Positions 7,311-15,752 of a stretch of DNA of 64,000 bases are shown piece after piece (the stretch's first letter is position 1; each line of letters opens with the position of its first letter). Both the position numbers and the translations under genes were made by a program. The DNA is taken from assembly GCF_002549795.1 (NCBI RefSeq), contig NZ_CP021435.1:3596001-3660000 (forward strand), in the 5' to 3' direction. The notes under the pieces were generated by a model. The model saw nothing but the letters and a program-made list of their open reading frames with translations, did no database searches and was not told where the DNA came from. Source of the stretch: Halomonas beimenensis (GTDB lineage Bacteria; Pseudomonadota; Gammaproteobacteria; Pseudomonadales; Halomonadaceae).

Positions 7311-10259
7311 ATGAGCGACTTCTCTCCCGGCCAGCGCTGGATCAGCGATGGCGAGGCCGAACTCGGCCTGGGCACCATCCTCAACTGCGACGCCCGCAGC
7401 GTCACCGTCCTCTTCGGCGCCAGCCAGGAAACCCGCACCTACAGCAGCCAGCACGCCCCCCTGACCCGGGTGGTGTTCGGCAGCGGCGACCGCATCCAGT
7501 GCGCCGAGGGCTGGCGGATGACCGTCGATGACAGCAAGGAGGCCGGTGGCCTGATCGTCTACATCGGCGAGGACGACCAGGGCGAGGTTCGCGAGCTGCC
7601 CGAGTCGCGACTCGCCGACACCATGCAGTTCGAACAGGCCCGGGACCGCCTGCTGACCGGCCAGGTGGATCGCAACGACTGGTTCGACCTGCGCTTCCGC
7701 ACCCTGCACCACCACCATCGGATCGAGCAGAGTCCGGCCCTGGGCCTGGCCGGCCCGCGCATCGACCTGATCCCTCACCAGGCCTACATCGCCGACGAGG
7801 TGGCCCGTCGCCATGCGCCGCGTGTGCTGCTGGCCGACGAGGTGGGGCTCGGCAAGACCATCGAGGCCGGCCTGATCCTGCATCGGCTGATGCTCACCGG
7901 CCGTGCCGAGCGAGCCCTGATCCTGGTCCCGGCGAGCCTCTGCCATCAGTGGCTGGTGGAATTGCTGCGGCGCTTCTCGCTGGAGGTCACGCTGCTCGAC
8001 GAGCAGCAGAGCCAGGCCCAGGGCCCCGGCAACCCCTTCGAGGCCGGCCAGCTGGTGCTGGCCAGCCAGGACTGGCTGTTCGCCAATCCCCACCGCCAGG
8101 AACAGGCCGAGGCCTGCGACTGGGACCTGCTGATCGTCGACGAGGCCCACCATCTGGAATGGTCCGAGGAGGCCGTGGGGCCCGGCTATGCCTGCGTCGA
8201 GCGCCTGGCCGCCACCGTGCCCGGCATGCTGTTGCTCACCGCCACCCCGGAGCAGATGGGCCAGGCCAGCCACTTCGCGCGGCTGCGCCTGCTCGACCCG
8301 GATCGCTATCACAGCCTGGCGGCCTTCCAGGAGGAGGAGCGCCACTACGTGGAGGTCGCCGCCGCCATCGACGCCCTCGAGCGCCTGCCCGGCGAGGCCG
8401 GCGAGCGTCGCGCCGAGGATCGCGCCGCCGTGGCCGCGGTGGTCGACGACCCCGACAGCCAGGCGCTGCTCGACCTGCTCGCCCATCCCGAGGGCGACGC
8501 CGACCAGCAGGCGACCGCCCGGGATCAGCTGCGCGACCAGCTGCTCGATCGCCATGGCACCGGCCGGGTGATGTTCCGCAACAGCCGCCGGCACGTGGGC
8601 GGCTTCCCCGAGCGACGCCTGCACGTCGAGCGCCTGGACCTGCCCTCCCCCTATCGGCGGGTGCTGCGCCGCCTGGAACGCGACGAGGACTACCTGGACG
8701 AGCTGCTGATCGAGACCGGCCTCGACCATCCCGAGGTGCTGGTCTACCTGGACGCCATGTACCGGGCGCTCGCCGACGATCCCCTGAACGGCGAGCCCTG
8801 GTGGCAGTTCGACCCCCGGGTCACCTGGCTGCTCGAGCGGCTCACCGAGCTCGGCGACGACAAGGTGCTGGTGATCGCCCACGACCGGGAAACCGCCCTG
8901 GGGCTCGCCGAGGGCCTGCGGGTGCTGGGCGGCGTGCATGCCCCGGTGTTTCACGAGGGGCTGTCGCTGGTGGAGCGCGATCGGGCGGCCGCCGCCTTCG
9001 CCGATCCCGAAGAGGGCTGCCAGGTGCTGGTGTGCTCGGAGATCGGCTCGGAGGGCCGCAACTTCCAGTTCTGCCGTCACCTGGTGATGTTCGACCTGCC
9101 GCTGCACCCGGACCAGCTCGAGCAGCGCATCGGCCGCCTCGACCGGATCGGCCAGCGCCACGCCATCGAGATCCATGCGCCCGTCTTCGCCGGCAGCCCC
9201 GGCGAGCAGCTGCTGCGCTGGTACCAGGAGGGCATGGACGCCTTCGACGCGCCACACGGCCTGGGCGGGGAACTCTTCGAGGCCTTCGGCGACGCCCTGG
9301 CCGACGCGCTGCTCGACGAGGAGAGCCTGGACGAGGTCATCGAGGAGACCCGCGCACTGTTCGACAGCCGACTCGCCGAACGCGACGCCGGCCGCAACCG
9401 CCTGCTCGAGCTCAACGCCTGCCGCCACGAGCGCGCCGCGGCCACCATCGCCGCCATCCGCGAGCTGGACGAGGACCGCGCCCTGCGCCGCTACGTGGAC
9501 CAGGCCCTGGACATCTTCGGGGTGGACGCCCGGGACATCGGGGGCGACCTCGTCCACCTGCGTCCCGGCCCGCAGATGCTCGACGGCCTGCCGGGTCTGG
9601 TGAAGGGCGAGGACGGCTTCTCCGCCACCTTCTCCCGGGAGCGCGCCCTGGCCCGGGACGACGTCCAGCGACTGTCCTGGGAGCACCCGCTGGCACGCGA
9701 GATGATGGGACGCATCCTGGACGGCACCATGGGCAACACCGCCCTGGCGCTGCTCAAGCACCCGTCGATTCCCGGCGGCCGGCTGATGGCCGAGCTGGTG
9801 TTCCGCACCCATTGCCCGGCGCCGAAGCGGTTGCACCTCAACCGCTTCCTGCCGCCCACCGCGGTGCGGGTGCTGCTCGACGAGTCCGGCGCCAACCTGA
9901 CCGCCAAGGTGTCCTTCACCGGGCTCTCCAAGAACCTGCAGAAGGTCAAGAAGGCGGTGGCCCGGGACCTGATCAAGAGCCGCCACGACCAGCTCCGGGA
10001 CCTGCTCGACCGCGCCGAGGCCGAGGCCGAGCGGGAGCTGCCGAGCATCGTCGAGGCGGCCCAGGCTCGCATGCGCGGCGAGCTCGACGCCGAGCTGACC
10101 CGTCTGGAGGCCCTGGCGCGGCGCAATCCCGCGGTGCGCGAGGACGAGCTCACCGCGCTGCGCGAGGAACGCGCGGCCCTGGATGCGGCCATCGAGGGCA
10201 CGCGGCTGCGCCTGGACGCGGTGCGGGTGATCGTCACCATCGACGAGAACACCCGCTAG
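7311..10259 (+). CDS. rapA: RapA, RNA polymerase-associated Swi2/Snf2 ATPase
   Basis: 982-residue RapA (HepA), which recycles RNA polymerase after transcription using ATP-dependent translocation. The N-terminal Tudor-like domains match E. coli (GQRWISDGEAELGLGT, RTYSSQHAPLTRVVF). The ATPase core has Walker A LLADEVGLGKTIEAG (about residue 175), the DEAHH box (about 278) and LLLTATPEQ (motif III). The C-terminal helicase lobe has HEGLSLVERDRAAA and EQRIGRLDRIGQ. The start MSDFSPGQRW is chosen over an in-frame start 45 nt upstream because E. coli RapA begins at the equivalent point (MPFTLGQRW). The length is near E. coli's 968. A long convergent hairpin follows. Confidence 0.97.
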   Translation: MSDFSPGQRWISDGEAELGLGTILNCDARSVTVLFGASQETRTYSSQHAPLTRVVFGSGDRIQCAEGWRMTVDDSKEAGGLIVYIGEDDQGEVRELPESRLADTMQFEQARDRLLTGQVDRNDWFDLRFRTLHHHHRIEQSPALGLAGPRIDLIPHQAYIADEVARRHAPRVLLADEVGLGKTIEAGLILHRLMLTGRAERALILVPASLCHQWLVELLRRFSLEVTLLDEQQSQAQGPGNPFEAGQLVLASQDWLFANPHRQEQAEACDWDLLIVDEAHHLEWSEEAVGPGYACVERLAATVPGMLLLTATPEQMGQASHFARLRLLDPDRYHSLAAFQEEERHYVEVAAAIDALERLPGEAGERRAEDRAAVAAVVDDPDSQALLDLLAHPEGDADQQATARDQLRDQLLDRHGTGRVMFRNSRRHVGGFPERRLHVERLDLPSPYRRVLRRLERDEDYLDELLIETGLDHPEVLVYLDAMYRALADDPLNGEPWWQFDPRVTWLLERLTELGDDKVLVIAHDRETALGLAEGLRVLGGVHAPVFHEGLSLVERDRAAAAFADPEEGCQVLVCSEIGSEGRNFQFCRHLVMFDLPLHPDQLEQRIGRLDRIGQRHAIEIHAPVFAGSPGEQLLRWYQEGMDAFDAPHGLGGELFEAFGDALADALLDEESLDEVIEETRALFDSRLAERDAGRNRLLELNACRHERAAATIAAIRELDEDRALRRYVDQALDIFGVDARDIGGDLVHLRPGPQMLDGLPGLVKGEDGFSATFSRERALARDDVQRLSWEHPLAREMMGRILDGTMGNTALALLKHPSIPGGRLMAELVFRTHCPAPKRLHLNRFLPPTAVRVLLDESGANLTAKVSFTGLSKNLQKVKKAVARDLIKSRHDQLRDLLDRAEAEAERELPSIVEAAQARMRGELDAELTRLEALARRNPAVREDELTALREERAALDAAIEGTRLRLDAVRVIVTIDENTR

Positions 10260-10284
10260 GCCCGAGCCCCCTCGTCACGGGCAT

Positions 10285-10327
10285 ACCACGAGCCCCCGCC
10301 GGCAGCTTGCCGGCGGGGGCTCGTGGT
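10285..10327. terminator. 20-bp perfect hairpin between convergent rapA and epimerase genes
   Basis: The left arm ACCACGAGCCCCCGCCGGCA is perfectly complementary to the arm at 10308-10327, with a 3-nt GCT loop. It sits between two converging genes and therefore can act on both strands as a bidirectional terminator. U-tracts are short on both sides (TTTC on the plus strand). Confidence 0.75.
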
Positions 10328-10357
10328 TTCGGGTCAGGTTAACGCGAAAGGGATTTG

Positions 10358-11263
10358 CTAGCCCAGGATATCGTCCAGCGCCTCGTCCAGGGTGGGGAAG
10401 CGGAACACGAAGCCGGCCTGCTCCAGGCGCTGCGGGCGCATGTCCGCGCCGGTCAGCAGCAGGCGCGACATCTCGCCGAAGGCGACCTCCAGGACCTTGG
10501 CGGGGACCGGGAAGAGCGCCGGCCGGTGAAGGTGGCGCGCCAGGCTCCGGGTGAACTCGGCGTTGGTCACCGGATTCGGCGCGCTGCCGTTGAAGGCGCC
10601 TTCCAGGTCGTCCCGCTCGATCAGGAAGAGGATCATGCTCACCAGGTCCTGGCGATGCACCCAGGGCATGTACTGGCGGCCGTCGCCGAAGCGGCCGCCC
10701 AGCCCCAGCCGGAAGGGCGGCAGCATCTTCTGCAGGGTGCCGCCCCCGGCGTCCAGCACCAGGCCCAGCCGCAGGATCGCCAGGCGAGGACCATGGGCGG
10801 TCACCTCCCGGGCGGCGTCCTCCCATTGCCGGCAGAGGCGATGGGCGAACTCGTCGTGGGGCGGCGTCTCCTCGGTGACCAGTCGCTCGCCCTGATCGCC
10901 GTAGTAGCCCATGGCCGAGGCCGAGACCATCACCGTCGGAGCCTTGCCCCGGCTGGCCTGGAGCTGCTCGCAGAGACGCACCAGGTCCCGGGTGGCGTTG
11001 AGCCGGGAATCGAGCATCCGCTCCTTCTGCGCCTCGCTCCAGCGCCGGGCGGCGATGGACTCCCCGGCCAGGTTGACCAGGGCGTCCGGCGGGGTATCCA
11101 CGAAGTCCGTGGCGGCGCGCCGAATGTCGACGCCTTCGGGCAGGCGCAGCCTGGCCCGGGCCGGATCCCGAGACACGACCTGTATCCGGTGGCCGGCGTC
11201 CGCCAGCCGCCGGCACAGGGCCTGGCCGACGAAGCCGCTGCCCCCGGTGATCAATACGCGCAT
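10358..11263 (-). CDS. TIGR01777 family NAD-dependent epimerase-like protein (YfcH type)
   Basis: 301-residue short-chain-dehydrogenase-fold protein similar to E. coli YfcH. The Rossmann motif GGSGFVG is at residues 7-13. Other family segments are NLAGESIAARRWSEAQKE, SASAMGYYGDQG (catalytic-type Tyr region) and YMPWVHRQDLVSMI. The C-terminal DUF1731-like helix (PAKVLEVAFGEMSRLLLTGADMRPQRLEQAGF) is complete. The substrate is unknown. It is divergent from the photolyase cluster; the 93-nt gap between them holds TATACA boxes that could serve either gene. Confidence 0.88.
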   Translation of the reverse strand: MRVLITGGSGFVGQALCRRLADAGHRIQVVSRDPARARLRLPEGVDIRRAATDFVDTPPDALVNLAGESIAARRWSEAQKERMLDSRLNATRDLVRLCEQLQASRGKAPTVMVSASAMGYYGDQGERLVTEETPPHDEFAHRLCRQWEDAAREVTAHGPRLAILRLGLVLDAGGGTLQKMLPPFRLGLGGRFGDGRQYMPWVHRQDLVSMILFLIERDDLEGAFNGSAPNPVTNAEFTRSLARHLHRPALFPVPAKVLEVAFGEMSRLLLTGADMRPQRLEQAGFVFRFPTLDEALDDILG

Positions 11264-11292
11264 GCCGACTCTCCCTTCGCTGATGCCGTGGT

Positions 11293-11311
11293 GTTATACA
11301 AGCGTTATACA
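11293..11311 (+). promoter_or_regulatory. Direct repeat GTTATACA x2 at 11-bp spacing (candidate MerR/LitR operator)
   Basis: GTTATACA occurs at 11293-11300 and again at 11304-11311, one helical turn apart, in the gap between the divergent epimerase and flavoprotein genes. CarH/CarA-type MerR regulators bind tandem repeats of about 11 bp built on TGTACA-like boxes. A regulator of that type is encoded 1.6 kb downstream (12887). The match is by pattern only. Confidence 0.5.
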
Positions 11312-11356
11312 CCTCTGCTAGTCTAGCGGTAAATCCGGCCGACTGCATGAGCTCCC

Positions 11357-12412
11357 ATGACCGCAAACCTGCCTTCCCATGCCGTGATCGGCGCCGGCAT
11401 CGCCGGACTGGCCTGCGCCCGGGTCCTGGCCGCCGCCGGCCATGGCGTGACCGTCTTCGACAAGGGGCGGGGCCCCGGCGGACGGATGTCGAGCCGACGC
11501 CTGGAGGACGCCATCGTCGAGCTGGGCGCCCAGAGCCTGCGTGCCGGGGACTCGCGCTTTCGGGCCGAGGTCGCGGCCTGGGAACGGGCCGGGGTGGTCG
11601 CCCCCTGGCCCCGGGAGCTCTGGCGGCTGGAGGCCGGCCGCCTGCGGCGCCTGGCAGATGGCCGGCCGCGCCATACCGGCGTGCCACGCATGAGCGCCGT
11701 GACCCGGCACCTGGCCAGGGGCCTGGCGCTGCGGGTCTCGACACGCATCGACGGCCTGGCGCGGGACGCGGCGGGCTGGTGGTTGCGCGACCAGGCCGGG
11801 GCGCGTCACGGCCCCTTCGCCTCGGCGATCCTGGCCGTGCCGACGCCCCAGGCCGAGGCCCTGGCGGCACCCCACGCCCCGGACCTGGCCGCCGAGTGTC
11901 GCGGGATTGCCCAGCGTGCCTGCTGGGCGGCCTGGGCGAGCTTCGACGTCCCGCTGGCGATCCCGGGGCTTCCCGACGACTGGCCGGTGCTGGACATCGC
12001 CGAAGGCCCCCTGCGGCGGGTCATCCGACATCGCACCAAGCCGGGTCGCTCGGCCCAGCCGGAGACCCTGACGCTGCTGGCTCGCCTCGACTGGAGCGAG
12101 CGCCACCTGGAGGCCGCTTCCCGGGACACCGCCGCCCGGCTGCTCGATGCCCTCCATGCGGCCCTGCCCAAGGGGGCATTCCTCCCCCTGGCCCGGGCCA
12201 GCGACGCGCATCGCTGGCGATATGCCGAACCGGTCGTCGCCCCCGGGGCGGACACGATCCCCGGGCAGGACTTTCGCCTCGACGCCTCCGGCCTGGCGCT
12301 GTGCGGCGACGGCTGGCGAGGCGCCCGTATCGAGGATGCCTGGCTCTCCGGCCACCACCTGGGCGAGTTCCTGTGCCGGCACCATGCCGACCCCATCCTG
12401 GAGACCCTTTGA
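11357..12412 (+). CDS. Renalase-like FAD/NAD(P)-binding oxidoreductase
   Basis: 351-residue flavoprotein. The dinucleotide-binding motif GAGIAG (G12, G14, G17) opens the protein, followed by VFDKGRGPGGRMSSRR, which matches the renalase-like group of amine-oxidase-fold proteins. The C-terminal LALCGDGWRGARIEDAWLSG is the FAD-contacting segment of the same group. Proteins of this type recur in photolyase-linked clusters, but the substrate is not established. It is the first plus-strand gene of the cluster; the stop is followed after one base by cbiX, so the two are probably co-transcribed. Confidence 0.85.
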   Translation: MTANLPSHAVIGAGIAGLACARVLAAAGHGVTVFDKGRGPGGRMSSRRLEDAIVELGAQSLRAGDSRFRAEVAAWERAGVVAPWPRELWRLEAGRLRRLADGRPRHTGVPRMSAVTRHLARGLALRVSTRIDGLARDAAGWWLRDQAGARHGPFASAILAVPTPQAEALAAPHAPDLAAECRGIAQRACWAAWASFDVPLAIPGLPDDWPVLDIAEGPLRRVIRHRTKPGRSAQPETLTLLARLDWSERHLEAASRDTAARLLDALHAALPKGAFLPLARASDAHRWRYAEPVVAPGADTIPGQDFRLDASGLALCGDGWRGARIEDAWLSGHHLGEFLCRHHADPILETL

Positions 12413-12413
12413 C

Positions 12414-12788
12414 ATGCGTCATGCCCTGATCCTGCTGGCCCACGGGTCCAGCGACCCCCATTGGCGAGCCCCCTTCGAGCGACTGGCCGAGGCGCTCGCC
12501 GACCGACTGGCGACCCCACTGAGGCTGGCCTACATGGAGCTCAGCGAGCCCTCGCTGGAGACCGCCGTGGCGGAACTCGTCGAGGCGGGCGTGGAACGTG
12601 CCGAGATCCTGCCGCTGTTCTTCGCCGCCGGCCGTCACCTGCGCAAGGACGTCCCCGGCCAGGAGGCGGTCCTGGGCGAGGCCCACCCGGGGTTGAACCT
12701 CACCCTGCTGCCGCCCGTGGGGGAACACCCCGCCTTCGTCGAGGCGCTGGCGGCGGTGATCGCCGAGCAGGCCGGCGAGGCGGACTGA
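12414..12788 (+). CDS. cbiX: CbiX-type short sirohydrochlorin chelatase
   Basis: 124-residue class II chelatase of the small CbiX type, which as a homodimer inserts cobalt (B12 synthesis) or iron (siroheme) into sirohydrochlorin. The two metal-handling histidines are present: H10 in LLAHGSS and H75 in FFAAGRHLRKDVP. It begins one base after the flavoprotein stop. Placement beside a CarH/LitR-like regulator (normally a B12 protein) is suggestive, but that regulator lacks B12 ligands. Whether the natural metal is Co or Fe cannot be told from sequence. Confidence 0.85.
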   Translation: MRHALILLAHGSSDPHWRAPFERLAEALADRLATPLRLAYMELSEPSLETAVAELVEAGVERAEILPLFFAAGRHLRKDVPGQEAVLGEAHPGLNLTLLPPVGEHPAFVEALAAVIAEQAGEAD

Positions 12789-12797
12789 GGCCGCTGT

Positions 12798-12823
12798 GTT
12801 GTACATCGACGGAGTTTTGTACA
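12798..12823 (+). promoter_or_regulatory. TGTACA-N12-TGTACA repeat upstream of merR (candidate autoregulatory operator)
   Basis: GTTGTACA at 12798-12805 and TTTGTACA at 12816-12823 place two TGTACA boxes 18 bp apart, 64 nt before the merR start. LitR/CarH-family operators recalled from the literature are built from such boxes. A -10-like AATTAT (12825-12830) lies 19 bp past the first box, the spacer length typical of MerR-controlled promoters. Confidence 0.55.
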
Positions 12824-12886
12824 AAATTATCCCCTGAGGGCCGGTCCGCCCGGCCGCCGATTCCCACCACCGAAGCAGAGGCGCGC

Positions 12887-13801
12887 ATGAGCGATCAGGC
12901 GAACCACCCGGCCGACACGCCGCTCTATCCGATCCGCGAGGTCTCGCGCCTGACCGGCGTCAACGCCGTCACCCTGCGCGCGTGGGAGCGCCGCTATGGC
13001 CTGATCCAGCCCAAGCGCACCCCCAAGGGTCACCGGCTCTACGCCAAGGAAGACATTGCCCGAGTCGAACGCATCCTGCAGTGGCTCAATCGCGGCGTGC
13101 CGGTCAGCCAGGTCCGCGAGCTGCTCGAGCAGCCGGAGACGGTCGAGTCCCCGCCGCCCGCCGCCGGGGACTGGGAGAGCCAGCGTCGCCAGCTGATCGC
13201 CGCCGTCGAGGCCCTCGACCTCGGCCGCCTGGAGGCCCTGTTCAACCAGTCCATGGCGCTCTACCCGGTGACCACCTGCATCGACGAACTCTGGCAGCCG
13301 GTGATCCGCGAGCTCGAGGAGCACTGGGACGACCGCCTGGGCGCCGGCCTCCAGCGTCGCACCCTCGAGGCCTTCCTGCGCACCCGCATCGGCATTCGCC
13401 TCTACCATGCCAATCTCCAGGCGGGAGGCCCGACGCTCCTGATCCTGCCCATGCCGGACGACGACGGGCCGCTCTGGGGCCTGCTCGCCGCCCTGGCCGC
13501 CAGTGACAGGGGCTACCGCGTGCAATGGCTGGATGCACCGCTGCCCTTGAGCGAACTGCCCCTGGCGGTGGAGCGCTTCCAGGCCGACGCCCTGCTGCTG
13601 ACCAGCGGCCGGGCGGAGAAGACCGACCTGGTCAGGCGCCAGCTGCCCCGCCTGGCCGAACAGCTCGAGGTCCCCCTGACCCTGTGCGGCCCGGTGGCGC
13701 GGATCCGCGAAGGCGATCTCGCGGGCTCCGGCGTCGAGGTGCTCGGCGATGACCTCCCCGGCGCCATGACCCGGCTGCAGTCGCTGACCCAGGCGGCCTG
13801 A
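12887..13801 (+). CDS. CarH/LitR-type MerR regulator lacking cobalamin-binding residues
   Basis: 304-residue regulator with an N-terminal MerR winged helix (about residues 13-82: YPIREVSRLTGVNAVTLRAWERRYGL, KGHRLY) and a C-terminal region with the CarH helical-bundle plus Rossmann-like B12-domain architecture. Key residues are replaced. By alignment with CarH, the tryptophan is kept (W147), but the following Glu-His pair is R157-R158, and the His of the H-x-x-G cobalt-ligand motif is P195 (DGPLWG). It is therefore probably B12-independent, like some light-responsive MerR proteins in pseudomonads that use another partner. The ATG at 12887 gives a standard MerR N-terminus. It lies 12 nt upstream of the photolyase gene, so it very likely controls it. 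Confidence 0.88.
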   Translation: MSDQANHPADTPLYPIREVSRLTGVNAVTLRAWERRYGLIQPKRTPKGHRLYAKEDIARVERILQWLNRGVPVSQVRELLEQPETVESPPPAAGDWESQRRQLIAAVEALDLGRLEALFNQSMALYPVTTCIDELWQPVIRELEEHWDDRLGAGLQRRTLEAFLRTRIGIRLYHANLQAGGPTLLILPMPDDDGPLWGLLAALAASDRGYRVQWLDAPLPLSELPLAVERFQADALLLTSGRAEKTDLVRRQLPRLAEQLEVPLTLCGPVARIREGDLAGSGVEVLGDDLPGAMTRLQSLTQAA

Positions 13802-13813
13802 CGGGAGGACGCG

Positions 13814-15232
13814 ATGGCCACCACCCTGGTCTGGTTCCGCAGCGACCTGCGCATCCACGACAACACCGCCCTCGCGGCGGCCGCCCGCCGGGGACCGGTG
13901 GTGGCCGTCTTCCTGCGCTGCCTGCCCCAGTGGCGCGAACACGGCCATGGCGCCAACCAGCTGGACTTCCGGCAGCGCGGGGTAGTCGCCCTCGCCGAGG
14001 CCCTGGCCGGCTTGAACATCCCGCTGCTCCACCGGGACATCGAACGCTTCGACGAGGCCCCGGCCACCCTGATCGCCCTGGCCCGGGAGACCGGCGCCGA
14101 CGCCCTGCACTTCAACCACGAATACCCGCTCGACGAGGCCCGGCGTGACGCCCGGGTGATGGAGGCCTTCAGGGCCGCCGGCCTGGAGGCTTGCGGCCAT
14201 CACGATGCCGTCGCCTTCGCCCCCGGGGAGCTGCTCACCGGCAAGGGCGACTATTACGGCGTCTTCACCCCCTTCGCCCGGGCCTGGCACCGCGCGCTCA
14301 CTCCCGAACGCCTGGCGCTGCGCGATGCCCCGCCCCCCCAGCCGGCCCTGGATATCGCCGCGGAGCCGATCCCCGACCTGCCCCCGCTGGAGGAGCGTCC
14401 GATCGACGGCCGACGCTGGCCCGCCGGGGAAGGCCCCGCCGGCGACCGCCTGGAACGCTTCCTGCGCTTCCGGGCTCGCCATTACGCCGGCCAGCGGGAC
14501 TTCCCCGCCGTGCGCGGGACCAGCGAACTCTCCCCCTACCTGGCGCTGGGCATGATCTCCCATCGCCAGTGCCTTCAGGCGGTACTCGCCGAGAACGACG
14601 GCGCCCTGGCCGAGGGCGATGCCGGCCTGGCCGCCTGGGTGAACGAGCTGGTCTGGCGGGAGTTCTACCGCCACGTCGCGGCGGGCTTCCCGCGGGTCTG
14701 CCGCCATCGCGCCTTCCAGCCCCACACCGAGGCCCTGCCCTGGCGAGACGACGAGCCGGGGTTCCTCGCCTGGTGCGAAGGCCGCACCGGCTACCCCCTC
14801 GTCGACGCCGCCATGCGCCAGCTCGTCGCCACCGGCTGGATGCACAACCGGTTGCGCATGGTCACCGCCATGTTCCTGACCAAGCACCTGTTGATCGACT
14901 GGCGCCGCGGCGAGGCCTTCTTCCTGCGCCACCTGGTGGACGGCGAGTTCGCCGCCAATAACGGCGGCTGGCAATGGGCGGCCTCCACCGGTACCGATGC
15001 CGCCCCCTACTTCCGCATCTTCAACCCCACGACCCAGTCCCGGCGCTTCGACCCCGAGGGGCGCTTCCTCGCCGAGTGGCTGCCCGAGCTGGCCGACCTG
15101 CCGGCCAAGGCCCGCCACGCCCCGAGCCCGGAGCAACGCCGGCGCCTCGGCTACCCGGCGCCGATCGTCGAGCACAAGGCCGCCCGCGCCCGGGCGCTGG
15201 AGGCCTTCCAGGGCCTCAAGCCCGCTTCCTGA
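13814..15232 (+). CDS. phrB: Deoxyribodipyrimidine (CPD class I) photolyase
   Basis: 472-residue photolyase that repairs cyclobutane pyrimidine dimers with blue light, using FADH- and an antenna chromophore. The N-terminal antenna domain begins LVWFRSDLRIHDNTAL. The C-terminal FAD domain carries the hallmark NNGGWQWAASTGTDAAPYF, with RIFNP following, plus TGWMHNRLRM, which includes electron-transfer tryptophans. The length equals E. coli PhrB (472). An RBS GGGAGGA precedes the ATG, 12 nt after the merR stop, so the two form one transcription unit. Confidence 0.97.
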   Translation: MATTLVWFRSDLRIHDNTALAAAARRGPVVAVFLRCLPQWREHGHGANQLDFRQRGVVALAEALAGLNIPLLHRDIERFDEAPATLIALARETGADALHFNHEYPLDEARRDARVMEAFRAAGLEACGHHDAVAFAPGELLTGKGDYYGVFTPFARAWHRALTPERLALRDAPPPQPALDIAAEPIPDLPPLEERPIDGRRWPAGEGPAGDRLERFLRFRARHYAGQRDFPAVRGTSELSPYLALGMISHRQCLQAVLAENDGALAEGDAGLAAWVNELVWREFYRHVAAGFPRVCRHRAFQPHTEALPWRDDEPGFLAWCEGRTGYPLVDAAMRQLVATGWMHNRLRMVTAMFLTKHLLIDWRRGEAFFLRHLVDGEFAANNGGWQWAASTGTDAAPYFRIFNPTTQSRRFDPEGRFLAEWLPELADLPAKARHAPSPEQRRRLGYPAPIVEHKAARARALEAFQGLKPAS

Positions 15233-15248
15233 CCCCACGGAGCCCGCC

Positions 15249-15689
15249 ATGACCCAGGACGCCCACCTGGAGGCCTTCTGCGCCTTCTACAACAAGCTAG
15301 ACAAATCCTGTACAAAAAATCTATACAAGATATATACTCAGGACGTGGCGTTCGAGGACCCGCTGCACCGCATCGAGGGGCTAGATGCCCTGGAGGACTA
15401 CTTCTCCTCCTTGTACGAAAACGTGACAAGGTGCCGATTCCGCTTCCACCAACGACAACGACTCGGTGAGCAGGCCTTCGTGACATGGACGATGCATGTC
15501 GCCCACCCCCGCCTGGCGCGGGGACGCGAGATCGCCGTGGAAGGCTGCTCGAGGCTGGCCTTCGCCGGCGACGGGAGCGGCCGAGTCCATGAGCACCGGG
15601 ACTACTTCGACGCCGGGGCACTGCTCTACGAGCAGCTGCCCCTGATCGGGCCCACGATCCGCCTGATCAAGCGACGCGCGGGGCGCTGA
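15249..15689 (+). CDS. NTF2/SnoaL-like protein of photolyase clusters
   Basis: 146-residue NTF2-like fold protein with the segments AFCAFYNKLDKSC, YTQDVAFEDPLHRIEGLDALEDYF, AFVTWTM and the His-rich HRDYFDAG, typical of the small NTF2-like proteins found next to phr genes. The function is unknown; similar folds bind small hydrophobic ligands. The ATG at 15249 follows phrB by 16 nt. Codons ~17-30 are strikingly AT-rich compared with the rest of the gene and contain repeated TGTACA/TATACA boxes (see 15298-15338), so the DNA here may serve a second, regulatory purpose. Confidence 0.85.
   Translation: MTQDAHLEAFCAFYNKLDKSCTKNLYKIYTQDVAFEDPLHRIEGLDALEDYFSSLYENVTRCRFRFHQRQRLGEQAFVTWTMHVAHPRLARGREIAVEGCSRLAFAGDGSGRVHEHRDYFDAGALLYEQLPLIGPTIRLIKRRAGR
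15298..15338 (+). promoter_or_regulatory. Intragenic AT-rich array of four TGTACA-like boxes with a possible promoter
   Basis: Inside the NTF2-like gene, TAGACA (15298), TGTACA (15309), TATACA (15322) and TATACT (15333) form two pairs, each with 11-bp spacing. TGTACA and TATACT also make a plausible -35/-10 pair (18-bp spacer), as do TAGACA and TATACA. The array resembles the boxes at 11293 and 12798 and could be an internal MerR-regulated promoter for the SDR-to-DUF2878 genes. Confidence 0.45.
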
Positions 15690-15752
15690 AACCAGATCAT
15701 CGTCTCCCGCGTATCCGCACGGGGAGGGCCGTTGCCGGCCCGGGGAGACGAC

